A stretch of DNA of 33,512 nucleotides from an uncultured Clostridia bacterium (GCA_947166275.1 CAMVDP010000020.1:1-33512), one strand, 5' to 3'. Shown: positions 22,005-31,108, counted from the stretch's first letter. Notes: a model not told the origin generated them from the sequence alone. Numbers and translations: made by a program.

Positions 22005-22808
22005 TCACTGTGCCTGAATCCTTGTTTTTATGTTCACTTCTCCGGAGATAAGCTGTATGACCTTGTTATCGCTGCCGCGCACGAGCAGCCGCGCATCATT
22101 ATCTATGCCCTCGACAGTGCCTCTGTAAAGCACACCTCCGCGTTCGTACTCGATGACCCGTCCGGTGAGCACTGAACGGTGTCTGTATTCCTCCATGAAT
22201 GCCCGTGAGGGGAGACTGTCGTAAATGGCGAAAAAGCGTGTGAGTATGCCTGCCGCGAGCTTCGGTATCAGTGCGCGGTCAATTCCTATCGCTCCCGCTT
22301 TGTCCCGCAGTTCCTCGGGAAAGCCCATGTCACAGGTGTTTACACCTATTCCCAGGACCGCGTGGTTCATTGAACCGTCGGGGGCTACTGCCGACTCGGT
22401 GAGTATACCGCAGATCTTGCGTCCGTCGACATAGATATCGTTTACCCATTTTATGCCGGAGCGGATCCCCGAGATATTGTCCGCGGCTTCGGATACTGCC
22501 ACTGCCGCCGCTGCCGTGATGCAAAGCGCGGAACCGATGGGCAGGGAAGGGCGGAGCAGTATGCTCATGTACAGTCCGCCGCTGTCCGGTGACCAGAAGC
22601 TCCTGCCGAGTCTGCCTTTACCCGCGGTCTGTGCGCCTGCGATAAGTACCTCGCCCTCGGGAGCGCCGTCTGCAGCAGCGGCTTTCAGGTCATCGTTCGT
22701 GGAGCCTGTAATTCCGACAGTGCGGATATGAAGCCGTGAGCGAAGCCTGTCGTCGAGCTCCGATATCACTTCGTGCCCCGGAATAACGCTTTTTTCTGTT
22801 TCCTGCAC
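22005..22808 (-). CDS. birA: Biotin-[acetyl-CoA-carboxylase] ligase, short form
   Basis: A 267-aa biotin protein ligase that joins biotin to carboxylase subunits. Signatures are GSTNDDLK (35-42), AGKGRLGRSFWSP (biotinyl-AMP loop), KWVNDIYVDGRKICGIL and the C-terminal SH3-like segment YERGGVLYRGTVEGID. It lacks the N-terminal DNA-binding domain of E. coli BirA, so it should not act as a repressor. The start is GTG at 22806-22808 with AAAGGAGG upstream; it lies inside the end of the transglutaminase gene, overlapping it by 43 bp, which indicates translational coupling. The longer in-frame ATG upstream has no such site. Confidence 0.92.
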   Translation of the reverse strand: MQETEKSVIPGHEVISELDDRLRSRLHIRTVGITGSTNDDLKAAAADGAPEGEVLIAGAQTAGKGRLGRSFWSPDSGGLYMSILLRPSLPIGSALCITAAAAVAVSEAADNISGIRSGIKWVNDIYVDGRKICGILTESAVAPDGSMNHAVLGIGVNTCDMGFPEELRDKAGAIGIDRALIPKLAAGILTRFFAIYDSLPSRAFMEEYRHRSVLTGRVIEYERGGVLYRGTVEGIDNDARLLVRGSDNKVIQLISGEVNIKTRIQAQ

Positions 22809-24919
22809 TTTTTGTCCTCCTTTAGTCTGCGTTTGTACGCAGCGGTGAAGTCCTTGTATATCGGAGCGCAATTGTCAGTCGTTTCCTCGCCGCCATAAAC
22901 GGCAGCCTCATATTTACGCACGAAGTCATCCGCGTCAAATGCGAACAACTCGCGGCACTTATCTGCGGTATCCGAGGGGGTCAGAAGGTTTTCGCGGCTC
23001 CCGATGTATCTGTTGACAACGGCGTTTATCCTGCCGTAAACGAGACTGTACTGCGCAGCGCCGCGAGCGGTTCTCGTGCGGCGGACAAAGCGCGCTTCCG
23101 TCAACTTCGGGCGCAGAGCGATGAACAGCACACCTATCGCGACTATTAGCGCGGCGGCAGCTCCGACGTATATGAATGTCATGTCAAAGTAGCCGTTGTC
23201 TTCAGTGAAGCTTGTCGGGTCAAACGTGGTCCAGCCGTAGCCGTCAAGCCATACCTGTACGAACGCGTGCGTGTCAGCTGCTGTGACGTAGTTGTATCCG
23301 CCCTCGGAATCGAACTTCTGTATCAAGAAGCCCTCGCAGTAGCGCGCTGACATGCCGAGCTCGCGGCACATCAGAGTCATTGCTGTGGCGTATGCCGCAC
23401 ATGCGCCGCGTTTCGAGCTGAATATGAAGTAATCGGGTGAGCCGTCGGGAGTTGTGAAATCGTTGTCGTATATGTATTCACCGCTTCGGAAGTAATCCGT
23501 TATAGCGGAGGCTTTGCTGTAGGTGTCAACGAGCCCTGAAGTGATCCGTTCTGCCAGCTCGCGCACACGTTTTCGCGCATCTGTAGATGTATAGCAAGAG
23601 TTCATGACCTCGTCGGAGAACAGATAATCGTCATATTGCTGAGCATCCTCCTTTGCCCGGAGATATGAAGCTGCATCGGTCGCGGCTATTCTGTCGTCTC
23701 CGTCGCTGATCCGTGTGGCAGCCTCTTCGGTGAGTGCCGCGGAGAACGCTGCGGATGGTACGAACTCTACCCATTCGATCGTGTACGCTGTCACCGGGGT
23801 CTCGGATTTCCTGTCGAAGAAGTATTCGTCCAAAGGAGTGCGGTATATCTTCGTATCATTGTTGTACAGCGAGATATCGATCATGTTATCCGTGGTGTAC
23901 ATTGCGTGCATATCGTTTTCCGGAGAGCGCACCCAGCATTGCTTTGGGGTTATGGTGTCTGTAAATCCGAGCAGTTCGTAAAGTGACGTCGGGTCCTCGA
24001 AATAGCAGTATCTCGGCCAGTTGCTGTGGCCGGTCTGTACATCGCCGTAATACCCCCATGTGTTGTCGGAGAGATTATAGATATTGTAGCACTGGCGCTT
24101 TACATATTTCGGATTGTCGCCGAAGAAGGTGAACAGTATCGTTTCATCTGTGCGGTCACTGGTCGAGACGGAGGAGCTGTCCGTAAATTCGGTGTAATCG
24201 GCGATGCCCGGAGTGCCTATACTCACGCCCGTGATGAATTCGTCAAAGGCTTCACGGAAGGGAGATGATTCGAGCTTTGGGAAAAACGACGCTATCACCG
24301 TTATGATCAGCACGAATGCGAGCATCGAACGAACCGTGCCGGAGAGGTCGGCGCGTACTCCGGAGCCGTTGCGGCTGTCGCTCATCATTATGAAGAAGAA
24401 CAGTGTCATTATCACTATCGGAAAGATCACCGGTATACCTGTGAACGTTTTTGCAAACAAGCAGAAAGGACACAGGCATATCAGAAATAAAAACAGCCTG
24501 CGGTACATCACTCGCGTGAAGTAGTAGAGCGAGGATATGAGTATCGTGCCTACTGTGAGTATGATGAGCACAGTGCTTCCGAAATGCACCTCGGTGAACC
24601 GCGACGGCTCCATGAACCACAGCGTGAGAGTGGTCAGGTCGTCGATGTCATTGACGGATTTTCCGAGCGCGAGGGATATCAGCAGTGCTGCTGTCACCGC
24701 GCCAGTGGACAGCAGCACGCGCCCTTTGCGCTTCAGCCACTCGAACAGCGCGAACAGCAGGAACGAGACACCGAGCGATATAACAAAGAACAGCAGAATG
24801 GCTATGAATGACCCGCATGCGTAGATGTACGCGATCGAGCTCACCACGGCTGTGCTCAATAGTATGGGTGCGATATTATCGCGAATGAACGGAATGACTC
24901 TGTTCATATTGTTTTCCAT
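22766..24919 (-). CDS. Membrane transglutaminase-like protein (TgpA type)
   Basis: A 717-aa membrane protein. About seven hydrophobic segments lie in residues 14-215, followed by an outside region, a transglutaminase-like domain and one more helix (~582-602) before a cytoplasmic tail. The catalytic triad is intact: Cys507 (SKRGACAAYA), His551 (ADTHAFVQVW) and Asp567 (WTTFDPT). Proteins of this type occur with MoxR ATPases and DUF58 proteins, as here, in an operon whose role is not well defined. The start is ATG 24917-24919 with AAGGTGAT upstream; a second ATG four codons later is possible. It begins 7 bp after the DUF58 gene and its end overlaps birA. Confidence 0.9.
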   Translation of the reverse strand: MENNMNRVIPFIRDNIAPILLSTAVVSSIAYIYACGSFIAILLFFVISLGVSFLLFALFEWLKRKGRVLLSTGAVTAALLISLALGKSVNDIDDLTTLTLWFMEPSRFTEVHFGSTVLIILTVGTILISSLYYFTRVMYRRLFLFLICLCPFCLFAKTFTGIPVIFPIVIMTLFFFIMMSDSRNGSGVRADLSGTVRSMLAFVLIITVIASFFPKLESSPFREAFDEFITGVSIGTPGIADYTEFTDSSSVSTSDRTDETILFTFFGDNPKYVKRQCYNIYNLSDNTWGYYGDVQTGHSNWPRYCYFEDPTSLYELLGFTDTITPKQCWVRSPENDMHAMYTTDNMIDISLYNNDTKIYRTPLDEYFFDRKSETPVTAYTIEWVEFVPSAAFSAALTEEAATRISDGDDRIAATDAASYLRAKEDAQQYDDYLFSDEVMNSCYTSTDARKRVRELAERITSGLVDTYSKASAITDYFRSGEYIYDNDFTTPDGSPDYFIFSSKRGACAAYATAMTLMCRELGMSARYCEGFLIQKFDSEGGYNYVTAADTHAFVQVWLDGYGWTTFDPTSFTEDNGYFDMTFIYVGAAAALIVAIGVLFIALRPKLTEARFVRRTRTARGAAQYSLVYGRINAVVNRYIGSRENLLTPSDTADKCRELFAFDADDFVRKYEAAVYGGEETTDNCAPIYKDFTAAYKRRLKEDKKCRKQKKALFRGTK

Positions 24920-24926
24920 TTGTTTA

Positions 24927-26072
24927 TCACCTTATAAACCGTATATCGTCATCGTCGCGTGCCATCAGCCAGATGTTTTCGGTCCGGATGTCAGACGACG
25001 GAGCAACAGCACATCTTATGTCGGTGCCGGAAACGAAGTCGGATATCACGTTGTCGCAGCGCGCCGTGAATACCACGGTGTGTCCTTCGACACCGTGAGG
25101 AAGTCTTGCTACACCGTCCGGCGAGAATGTGAAGTCGGTCAGACGGTAGCGCAGATCTCCCACATCCTCCGTCGTAACAACGGGGATAGTCTCCCATGTA
25201 TCTCCAAGCTTGATCATGACCTTTGAAGGCAGTTCGGTCTTTGCAAACTGCATCAGCAGAGCGAGCATTCCCTCGACCACGAGCTGCTCTTCGCTGTGCA
25301 TGACATAAGGGTCTGTGCTGCGGGAGCCTGCTTTGTCGAGAATGAAGGTCTGTTCCGCGCCGGATGCTCCTTCAAGGCGGCGCACATAGAATTCCCCTCG
25401 TTTGGCGGAGAGCTTCCAGTTTATCAGCTTCAGGCTGTCACCGGGCTCATACTTGCGGTGTTCATAGCCGGGAGTGCCGTTTACGGCGTAAAGGGACTGT
25501 GTGGTCTCCTCGCTCTCGTCGAACGCAGCTGCGTCGGTAAGGCTGCGCGCGAGACCTTCACGGCTGTTCACTCCGGGGATGTCGGGGCAAACTTTGATCT
25601 CCGTCATCGCTTTCGGGAGCTCGATCTTCATTCTGCAGAGCCCGAGGAAGTCTGTCACGTAAAGGCTGCTTATGCCGATCTTGCCTTTGCCGAAGAATTC
25701 GGCGCGGTGCTCGGCAGTGAAGCGTACCGTGCTCTTTCCGAAGACGCAGGTGTGCACGGTCATGGGAGCGTCGCATGTGAAATGATAGCTTGAGAACATT
25801 TCGGCGTTTACGAATGTTGACGGAAGTATCCCGTTATTGGTGATAACAAGGCTGATGACGGATGTGTCACCCCTTGAGAGGATATCACCGCTCACATCGA
25901 GCGATGCCTTCAGCGAATGTGAGGAACGCGCGCATGCCGCGACGGATATGAGAGCTGCTGCTGTCAATGCGATTATGAGGTAACAGCCGCCCGCAGGTTC
26001 AAGGAACAGCGTATAAAGTACCGCGAGCCCTATCATCAAAAGATATGAGATCAGTGATTTGATATTTATCAT
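24927..26072 (-). CDS. DUF58 protein, partner of MoxR
   Basis: A 381-aa protein with two N-terminal membrane helices (~7-25 and ~30-48) followed by a beta-rich region and the DUF58 domain. The DUF58 signature is HRKYEPGDSLKLINWKLSA, ahead of RGEFYVRRLE and a von Willebrand-like FILDKAGS segment. Such proteins are thought to work with a MoxR ATPase in protein maturation or assembly. I start at ATG 26070-26072, one base after the stop of the MoxR gene, since this gives a clean membrane N-terminus; there is no strong ribosome-binding site, so translation is probably coupled. Confidence 0.88.
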   Translation of the reverse strand: MINIKSLISYLLMIGLAVLYTLFLEPAGGCYLIIALTAAALISVAACARSSHSLKASLDVSGDILSRGDTSVISLVITNNGILPSTFVNAEMFSSYHFTCDAPMTVHTCVFGKSTVRFTAEHRAEFFGKGKIGISSLYVTDFLGLCRMKIELPKAMTEIKVCPDIPGVNSREGLARSLTDAAAFDESEETTQSLYAVNGTPGYEHRKYEPGDSLKLINWKLSAKRGEFYVRRLEGASGAEQTFILDKAGSRSTDPYVMHSEEQLVVEGMLALLMQFAKTELPSKVMIKLGDTWETIPVVTTEDVGDLRYRLTDFTFSPDGVARLPHGVEGHTVVFTARCDNVISDFVSGTDIRCAVAPSSDIRTENIWLMARDDDDIRFIR

Positions 26073-26073
26073 A

Positions 26074-26997
26074 TCATTCAGCAGGGACGGGTGTGTTCCC
26101 GAGTATATGACGCATTGCGGCGATCGGTACTCCGAATGAGGATTTTCCCTTCGGGGAAAGCATGAGTCTGTGTGCAAGCACTTCGCACGCTATATCACGT
26201 ACATCTTCGGGTACTGCGAAATCGCGTCCGTTTATCAGAGCGTATGACTTTGCCGCAGTATACAGGGCTATGCTTCCGCGGGGGCTTGCTCCGAGTATTG
26301 TGAGATCGCTCTCGCGGGTGGCTGTGACGATGTCGACTATGTAGCGCTTTACGCTCTCGTTGACGCGTACAGCTTCCGCCTGACGACGCAACTCAAGCAC
26401 ATCACCGAGTGTCATAACAGGCTCGGTTTCCGTCATACGTCCGAATCCGCCGCCAAGAAGCTGCATTTCTTCGCTCTTTTCCGGGTACCCTATGGATATT
26501 TTCATCATAAACCTGTCCATCTGTGCTTCCGGCAGGTGGTAGGTACCGTATGTCTCGACAGGGTTCTGCGTCGCGAGCGCCATGAAGGGTACGGGGAGCT
26601 TATATGTCGCTCCGTCGGCACTTATCTGGAGCTCCTCCATTATCTCAAGAAGCGCGGACTGCGCTTTCGGGGAAGCACGGTTGATCTCGTCCGCGAGCAG
26701 GAAGTTGCACATTGCCGCACCGGGACGGAATTCGCTCTCACCTGTCCTTGGGTTTATCATTGTGAAGCCCGTGATATCTGACGGCATCAGGTCGGGGGTG
26801 AACTGGATACGGCTGCATGAACCGCTCACGCTCTTTGCGAGCGCGGTGACGAGCCTTGTCTTTCCCACGCCGGGGACATCCTCGATAAGCACATGACCGC
26901 CCGACAGAAGTGCTGCCGTGAGCTTCATGATGACTTCACGCTTGCCGATTATTGACTTTTCTATGTTGTTTATCAGAAGTTCGATCTTTTCATTCAT
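26074..26997 (-). CDS. MoxR-family AAA+ ATPase
   Basis: A 307-aa AAA+ protein. Walker A is VPGVGKT (41-47), Walker B FLLADEINR (99-107), sensor 1 lies in ALATQNPVE, and the arginine-rich ASPRGSIALYTAAKSYA is the lid region typical of MoxR. These ATPases act as chaperones that insert cofactors or remodel partner proteins, usually with a DUF58/VWA protein next door. It is the first gene of the moxR-DUF58-transglutaminase-birA operon. AAAGGCGG lies upstream of ATG 26995-26997. Confidence 0.94.
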   Translation of the reverse strand: MNEKIELLINNIEKSIIGKREVIMKLTAALLSGGHVLIEDVPGVGKTRLVTALAKSVSGSCSRIQFTPDLMPSDITGFTMINPRTGESEFRPGAAMCNFLLADEINRASPKAQSALLEIMEELQISADGATYKLPVPFMALATQNPVETYGTYHLPEAQMDRFMMKISIGYPEKSEEMQLLGGGFGRMTETEPVMTLGDVLELRRQAEAVRVNESVKRYIVDIVTATRESDLTILGASPRGSIALYTAAKSYALINGRDFAVPEDVRDIACEVLAHRLMLSPKGKSSFGVPIAAMRHILGNTPVPAE

Positions 26998-27041
26998 TTG
27001 TTTATCCGCCTTTTAGGTCATCGGGCACAGCCCGTCTTATC

Positions 27042-27070
27042 ATTATATCACAATTTCACCGAATAATCAA
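27042..27070 (-). promoter_or_regulatory. Promoter of the MoxR operon
   Basis: TTGATT (27065-27070), 17 bp, TATAAT (27042-27047), placed about 45 bp upstream of the MoxR start and just after the metG terminator. Confidence 0.82.
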
Positions 27071-27081
27071 TATTCCCGCAT

Positions 27082-27111
27082 AAAAAACTCCCTTGCCGCC
27101 GGTAAGGGAGT
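27082..27111 (-). terminator. Intrinsic terminator of the gltX-metG operon
   Basis: On the minus strand AACTCCCTT pairs with AAGGGAGTT (arms at 27103-27111 and 27085-27093), followed by a T-run. Confidence 0.9.
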
Positions 27112-27119
27112 TGTGTGTG

Positions 27120-29150
27120 TTATTCGTTGTCGTCGCCGTCCTGTGCGAACTGGCTCGGGTGACGGGTGAAGAAGTCCACGCGAGGCTCAAGGAACTTGAG
27201 CTTGCTGTCCTTGCCGCCGGTGAATGATGCGATGCTGTCGAATATCTTGTTCCAGCTCCAAAAGCTCTCGTCGAGCTGCAGGTACTCAAGTATCATCTCT
27301 GTACCCTTGGGAGCCATCGGGTGCAGCAGCACTGCCGCAGTGCGTATCATGTGGAACACGTTGATGAGCGTTTTTCTGCGCAGAGCGTCGTCGCCGTTCT
27401 TGTCTGCGTCTCCGAGGTTCTTTGCCATGTACTTGCTCGCTTTTCTGATGTAGCTGTCAAGTACATACGTTGCCTGGTGGAACTCGAAGCGGTACATGAA
27501 GCGCTCGTAATCGAGCACAGCTTTCTTCGCGTCTGCGAGCACCTGCTCGTCGATATCGCCGACGGGCATCATACCGTCATAGTACTTCTGTGTAGTGTAG
27601 AAGCACGTTCTTATGATACGGTTAAACACGTTCGACAGCAGGAATCCGTCTTTTACTACCGGGTCGGGATCGTTCGGATCTGCGTTCGGATTGTACGGCT
27701 TGGGCATGAAGCTTACGCTTCTCTGACCGAGACCGAGTCCGAGGAAGTGCATACGGAGCTGCTCCGAAGTATAGTAATCAAGCAGCTCGTCCGCCATGGG
27801 AGGCTTTACCGAGCCGGAGCTTGAAGCTTTTTTGTCGAGGAACAGTATATGGTTGTTGGCACAGAGTATCGGAAGCTGCATCTGTCCGTCGGGCGGGTCG
27901 GACTGATTGCCGTCTTTGCCCTGCAGAGCCATGAACATCGCCATTTCCGCGACGCCGTAGAAGTAGATGTTATCCGCGCCGATGAACTGATATACCGTCG
28001 AGTCCTTGCTGCACCAATAGTCCTTCCATTCCTCCATGCTCCTGCCGCGCTTTTCCAGCACCGCCTTCGTGAAGGATATAGGCGCCCACAATGATTCCGG
28101 CCATACCCATACTGTTAACGGGTCTTCTCCTTCAAGAACGGGAGCAGGAACTCCCCACTCGATGTTACCGGTGAGTCTGAACGGTACGAGAGTCTTGCCT
28201 GTGCGGAAGCGGATGCCGCTTGCCGACAATACTTCGCACGCCTTGTTCATCTCGTCAAGCTCGGTGAATTTGATCGTGAACGATGACTTCTTCGGTTCCT
28301 CGATGAACTCGTGTGAGGGAAGCTTTGCCTTTACCTCGTTGTACTTGTCAAGAAGCTCATTTTTAATATAGATAACAGGGTCCTTCAGGAACTCGTCTAT
28401 CGTTTTGGTCACGAGCGGACGGACGTTTTTCTGTTTCTGTATGCGTGCGACATACTCCTTCATGAGCGCGTTGTAAGCGGGAAGCTCGAAGTACCAGTTG
28501 TAAACATCCTTCATTATCGGGGTCTCGCCCGTGAGCGTGCTTTTCGGGTCGATGAGGTTCTCGGGCATGTACTGATGTCCGAGGTCGCACTCGTCCGCAT
28601 ACGCCTTTTCCGACTGGCAACCGTCCACGGGACATTTACCGATGACCTGTCTGCCGTTCAGAAAACAGCCTGCTTTTTCATCGTAGAACTGCTTTGTGCT
28701 TATGCGGCGCAGATGACCGTTTTCGTAGAGCTTGCGGATGAACCGGTCAGACATTTCGTTGTGTATTTCGGCTGTGCGGTCGAGACCGGAAGCGCCGAAT
28801 ACATCAAGGCTTATCATGTAATCGTCGAGAGTCTGCTTCTGCGCGTTATGGTTCTTGCGGACAAAATCGCGTATCTCGCCCTTGAACTCGCCTGTTTCGA
28901 CAAGCTTTCTGTAGCCCTCGGCGATAGGTGAGCCGTAGCAGTCTGTGCCGGACACGAATATCACGTTATCCTTGCCGATTCGGTCACGCAGGAAGCGCGC
29001 GTAAACGTCCGCGAACACGAACACTCCGCCGATATGACCGAAGTGCAGGGTCTTGTTGCCGTAAGGCATACCTCCCGTGATTATCGCACGCTTCGGCCAC
29101 TCGGGACGCGGTATCTCGTGCGGGACGAAGTTGTTGTTGTCTTTACCCAT
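27120..29150 (-). CDS. metG: Methionyl-tRNA synthetase, divergent type
   Basis: A 676-aa class I synthetase that charges tRNA-Met. The HIGH motif is HFGH (36-39, in MPYGNKTLHFGHIGG). A zinc knuckle follows with Cys173, Cys178, Cys188 and probably His192 (CPVDGC, ECDLGH). The core SGTDCYGSP and IGADNIYFYGV fit MetRS. Two features differ from the usual enzyme: residues ~235-325 form an extra insertion before GNIEWGVPAP, and the KMSKS loop reads KKASSSG (440-446). The C-terminal anticodon domain is present, but no EMAP/tRNA-binding domain. Start at ATG 29148-29150. The gltX gene ends 21 bp upstream and shares its transcript. Confidence 0.9.
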   Translation of the reverse strand: MGKDNNNFVPHEIPRPEWPKRAIITGGMPYGNKTLHFGHIGGVFVFADVYARFLRDRIGKDNVIFVSGTDCYGSPIAEGYRKLVETGEFKGEIRDFVRKNHNAQKQTLDDYMISLDVFGASGLDRTAEIHNEMSDRFIRKLYENGHLRRISTKQFYDEKAGCFLNGRQVIGKCPVDGCQSEKAYADECDLGHQYMPENLIDPKSTLTGETPIMKDVYNWYFELPAYNALMKEYVARIQKQKNVRPLVTKTIDEFLKDPVIYIKNELLDKYNEVKAKLPSHEFIEEPKKSSFTIKFTELDEMNKACEVLSASGIRFRTGKTLVPFRLTGNIEWGVPAPVLEGEDPLTVWVWPESLWAPISFTKAVLEKRGRSMEEWKDYWCSKDSTVYQFIGADNIYFYGVAEMAMFMALQGKDGNQSDPPDGQMQLPILCANNHILFLDKKASSSGSVKPPMADELLDYYTSEQLRMHFLGLGLGQRSVSFMPKPYNPNADPNDPDPVVKDGFLLSNVFNRIIRTCFYTTQKYYDGMMPVGDIDEQVLADAKKAVLDYERFMYRFEFHQATYVLDSYIRKASKYMAKNLGDADKNGDDALRRKTLINVFHMIRTAAVLLHPMAPKGTEMILEYLQLDESFWSWNKIFDSIASFTGGKDSKLKFLEPRVDFFTRHPSQFAQDGDDNE

Positions 29151-29171
29151 TCTTTTGTTCCTCCGATGGTG

Positions 29172-30626
29172 TTATTTTACTTTTGCAAGGCTTGTTTCAA
29201 GGCGCTTTATGCTCTCTTCTTTGCCGAGTATCTCCATGAGCTCGGTCGCTCCGCCCGGAGTTACCGCAAGACCCGAAACGCCTATACGTATCGCCCACAT
29301 AACGGCTCCCGCCTTGATGCCCTTTTCCTCCGCTATCGCTTTTAAAAGCTCAAACAGCGTGTCGTTGCTCCATTCTGTGACCTCTTTCAGCTTCGGCAGC
29401 GCGTACTCTATTATCTCCGCGCACTGCTCGACCGTGGTCTTGTTCTTTTTGTTCACAAAAAGCTCTGTATCATAGTCGGGAAGCCCCTTCACGAACTCTG
29501 CCTTTTCGTTGACCTCGGGGAATACCGAGATGCGGGTCTGAATCAGCTTCGCAAGCTTCTCGTCGTCCGCAAAAGCCGCGGTATCATTGTCGTAATACGG
29601 CTTCGCGAGCTTCATGAACTCGTCGGGCGGCAGTTCCTTTATATAGTGGCTGTTGTACCAGAGCAGCTTTTCGTAATCGAACACGGCGGGGGATTTGCTT
29701 ATGCCGTCAATTGAGAACACCTTCGCAAGCTCGTCGATCGTGAAGAACTCCTCATTTGTATCCTTCGGACACCAGCCCGTGAACGCCATGTAGTTTATTA
29801 TCGCCTGCGGCAGATAGCCGTTCTTCACAAGCTCCTGGAAACTTACCGAGCCGTGGCGCTTGGAAAGCTTGCTGATATTGCCGTCCTCGTCCTTGCCCAT
29901 GAGCAGAGGAAGGTGGCAGTAAACCGGGCGCTCCCAGCCGAACGCGTCGTAAAGCAGCACATATTTCGGTGTCGATGTTAGGTACTCGCTGCCGCGGACA
30001 ACGTGCGTCACGCCCATGAGGTGATCGTCAATGACATGGCAGAAATTGTAGGTCGGATAGCCGTCCGCCTTTATCAGTATCTGATCCTGAAGCTCGCTGT
30101 TCTCGATCTCGATGTGACCAAAAACGCTGTCGTCATAGCCGGTCTTGCCTTCAAGCGGCATTCTCTGGCGGATAACGAACGGTTTACCCTCCGCCAGATT
30201 GCGCTCGACCTCCTCTTTCGGCAGGTCACGGCAATGACGGTCGTAGCCCGCTCCGAGGTCGCCTTCCTCGTGGAGCTGTTCGAGACGCTCCTTCGAGCAG
30301 AAGCAGTAGTACGCTCCACCTTTTTCCACGAGCTCCTTTGCGTATTTCATGTATATGTCTCTGCGCTCGCTCTGCACATACGGGCCGTTGGGTCCACCCA
30401 CATCGGGACCTTCGTCATGCTTCATTCCTGTCATTTCAAGCGTGCTGTATATTACGTCGACTGCGCCTTCGACAAGTCTTTCGCGGTCAGTGTCCTCGAT
30501 GCGAAGTATGAATTTTCCGTTGTTAGCGCGCGCAAGCAGGAACGCATACAGTGCTGTCCTCAGATTTCCGATGTGCATGAAGCCTGTCGGGCTCGGCGCG
30601 AAGCGAGTTACAAAATTATCCGCCAT
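29172..30626 (-). CDS. gltX: Glutamyl-tRNA synthetase
   Basis: A 484-aa class I synthetase, usual length for bacteria. HIGH motif in RFAPSPTGFMHIGNLRTAL; the second signature is KLSKRHG (KMSKS equivalent). RIEDTDRER binds the substrate. It charges tRNA-Glu and, in many Firmicutes, also tRNA-Gln for later amidation; a gatCAB locus is not in the window. AAAGGAAA lies upstream of ATG 30624-30626. It is the first gene of the gltX-metG operon. No T-box leader is visible: the leader is only about 35 nt. Confidence 0.96.
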   Translation of the reverse strand: MADNFVTRFAPSPTGFMHIGNLRTALYAFLLARANNGKFILRIEDTDRERLVEGAVDVIYSTLEMTGMKHDEGPDVGGPNGPYVQSERRDIYMKYAKELVEKGGAYYCFCSKERLEQLHEEGDLGAGYDRHCRDLPKEEVERNLAEGKPFVIRQRMPLEGKTGYDDSVFGHIEIENSELQDQILIKADGYPTYNFCHVIDDHLMGVTHVVRGSEYLTSTPKYVLLYDAFGWERPVYCHLPLLMGKDEDGNISKLSKRHGSVSFQELVKNGYLPQAIINYMAFTGWCPKDTNEEFFTIDELAKVFSIDGISKSPAVFDYEKLLWYNSHYIKELPPDEFMKLAKPYYDNDTAAFADDEKLAKLIQTRISVFPEVNEKAEFVKGLPDYDTELFVNKKNKTTVEQCAEIIEYALPKLKEVTEWSNDTLFELLKAIAEEKGIKAGAVMWAIRIGVSGLAVTPGGATELMEILGKEESIKRLETSLAKVK

Positions 30627-30667
30627 GTCTGTGTTTTCCTTTCAGAACGTATAATATCATAACCTAC

Positions 30668-30696
30668 ATTATATTCCAAATGCGCTGTTTTGTCAA
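30668..30696 (-). promoter_or_regulatory. Promoter of gltX-metG
   Basis: TTGACA (30691-30696), 17 bp, TATAAT (30668-30673): perfect consensus boxes. Confidence 0.92.
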
Positions 30697-30755
30697 GCTT
30701 TTGCGCACTTCTATTCCCGTTTCAAAAAAATATTGGGGAATTTTTCAAAAAACAC

Positions 30756-30784
30756 TTGATTTTTTCGTTAAGCTGTGATATAAT
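30756..30784 (+). promoter_or_regulatory. Promoter of the two tRNA genes
   Basis: TTGATT (30756-30761), 17 bp, TATAAT (30779-30784), ~25 bp before tRNA-Leu. Confidence 0.88.
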
Positions 30785-30809
30785 ATCTCTTACAGTCGAA
30801 ATGGTGTAT

Positions 30810-30896
30810 GCGGATGTGGCGGAATTGGCAGACGCGCTGGCTTCAGGTGCCAGTGGCAGCAATGTCGTGTGGGTTCAAGTCCCGTCATCCGCACCA
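30810..30896 (+). tRNA. tRNA-Leu (anticodon CAG)
   Basis: Acceptor arms GCGGATG and CATCCGC pair fully, the anticodon stem CTGGC/GCCAG holds loop TTCAGGT with CAG at 30844-30846, a long variable arm is present as expected for Leu, and GGTTCAAGTCC forms the T-loop region. The CCA end is encoded (30894-30896). A small hairpin (CGGCGG/CCGCCG, 30909-30924) separates it from the next tRNA. Confidence 0.97.
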
Positions 30897-30931
30897 ACAT
30901 GTGGCTGTCGGCGGTGAACCGCCGTTTATAT

Positions 30932-31008
30932 CGAGGTGTGGCTCAGTTTGGTAGAGCGCTGCGTTCGGGACGCAGAGGCCGTGGGTTCAAGTCCCGTCAC
31001 CTCGACCA
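30932..31008 (+). tRNA. tRNA-Pro (anticodon CGG)
   Basis: Acceptor arms CGAGGTG and CACCTCG, anticodon stem CTGCG/CGCAG with CGG at 30966-30968, T-arm around GGTTCAAGTCC, and an encoded CCA (31006-31008). The integrase gene of a mobile element lies directly downstream, so the 3' end of this tRNA is the likely insertion site. Confidence 0.97.
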
Positions 31009-31015
31009 CTCCAAA

Positions 31016-31059
31016 AGGCTTTGTTAAGCCAATCCTGTAAGATACTGCTTAACAAGCCT
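31016..31059. repeat. Inverted repeat between tRNA-Pro and the integrase gene
   Basis: AGGCTTTGTTAAGC (31016-31029) and GCTTAACAAGCCT (31047-31059) are inverted copies with one extra T. On the minus strand the hairpin is followed by TTTTGG, so it could be a weak terminator for the integrase gene, or a recombinase-binding site at the element end. Confidence 0.75.
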
Positions 31060-31061
31060 AA

Positions 31062-31095
31062 TGAAATCCGTCTAATATCGTCTAATGGGATTTCA
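31062..31095. repeat. Second inverted repeat with internal direct repeat
   Basis: TGAAATCC (31062-31069) and GGATTTCA (31088-31095) are inverted copies. Between them GTCTAAT occurs twice, ten bases apart (31070-31076, 31080-31086), about one helical turn, as expected for sites bound side by side by a protein. Confidence 0.75.
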
Positions 31096-31108
31096 GTGAA
31101 AAGTCGCT

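Noticed and set aside
30627-30667. T-box leader for the gltX-metG operon
   Set aside because: The leader is ~35 nt, with no room for a T-box and no terminator.
30690-30917. 75-codon plus-strand frame
   Set aside because: It covers the tRNA promoter and tRNA-Leu; the tRNA structure is complete, so the frame is accidental.
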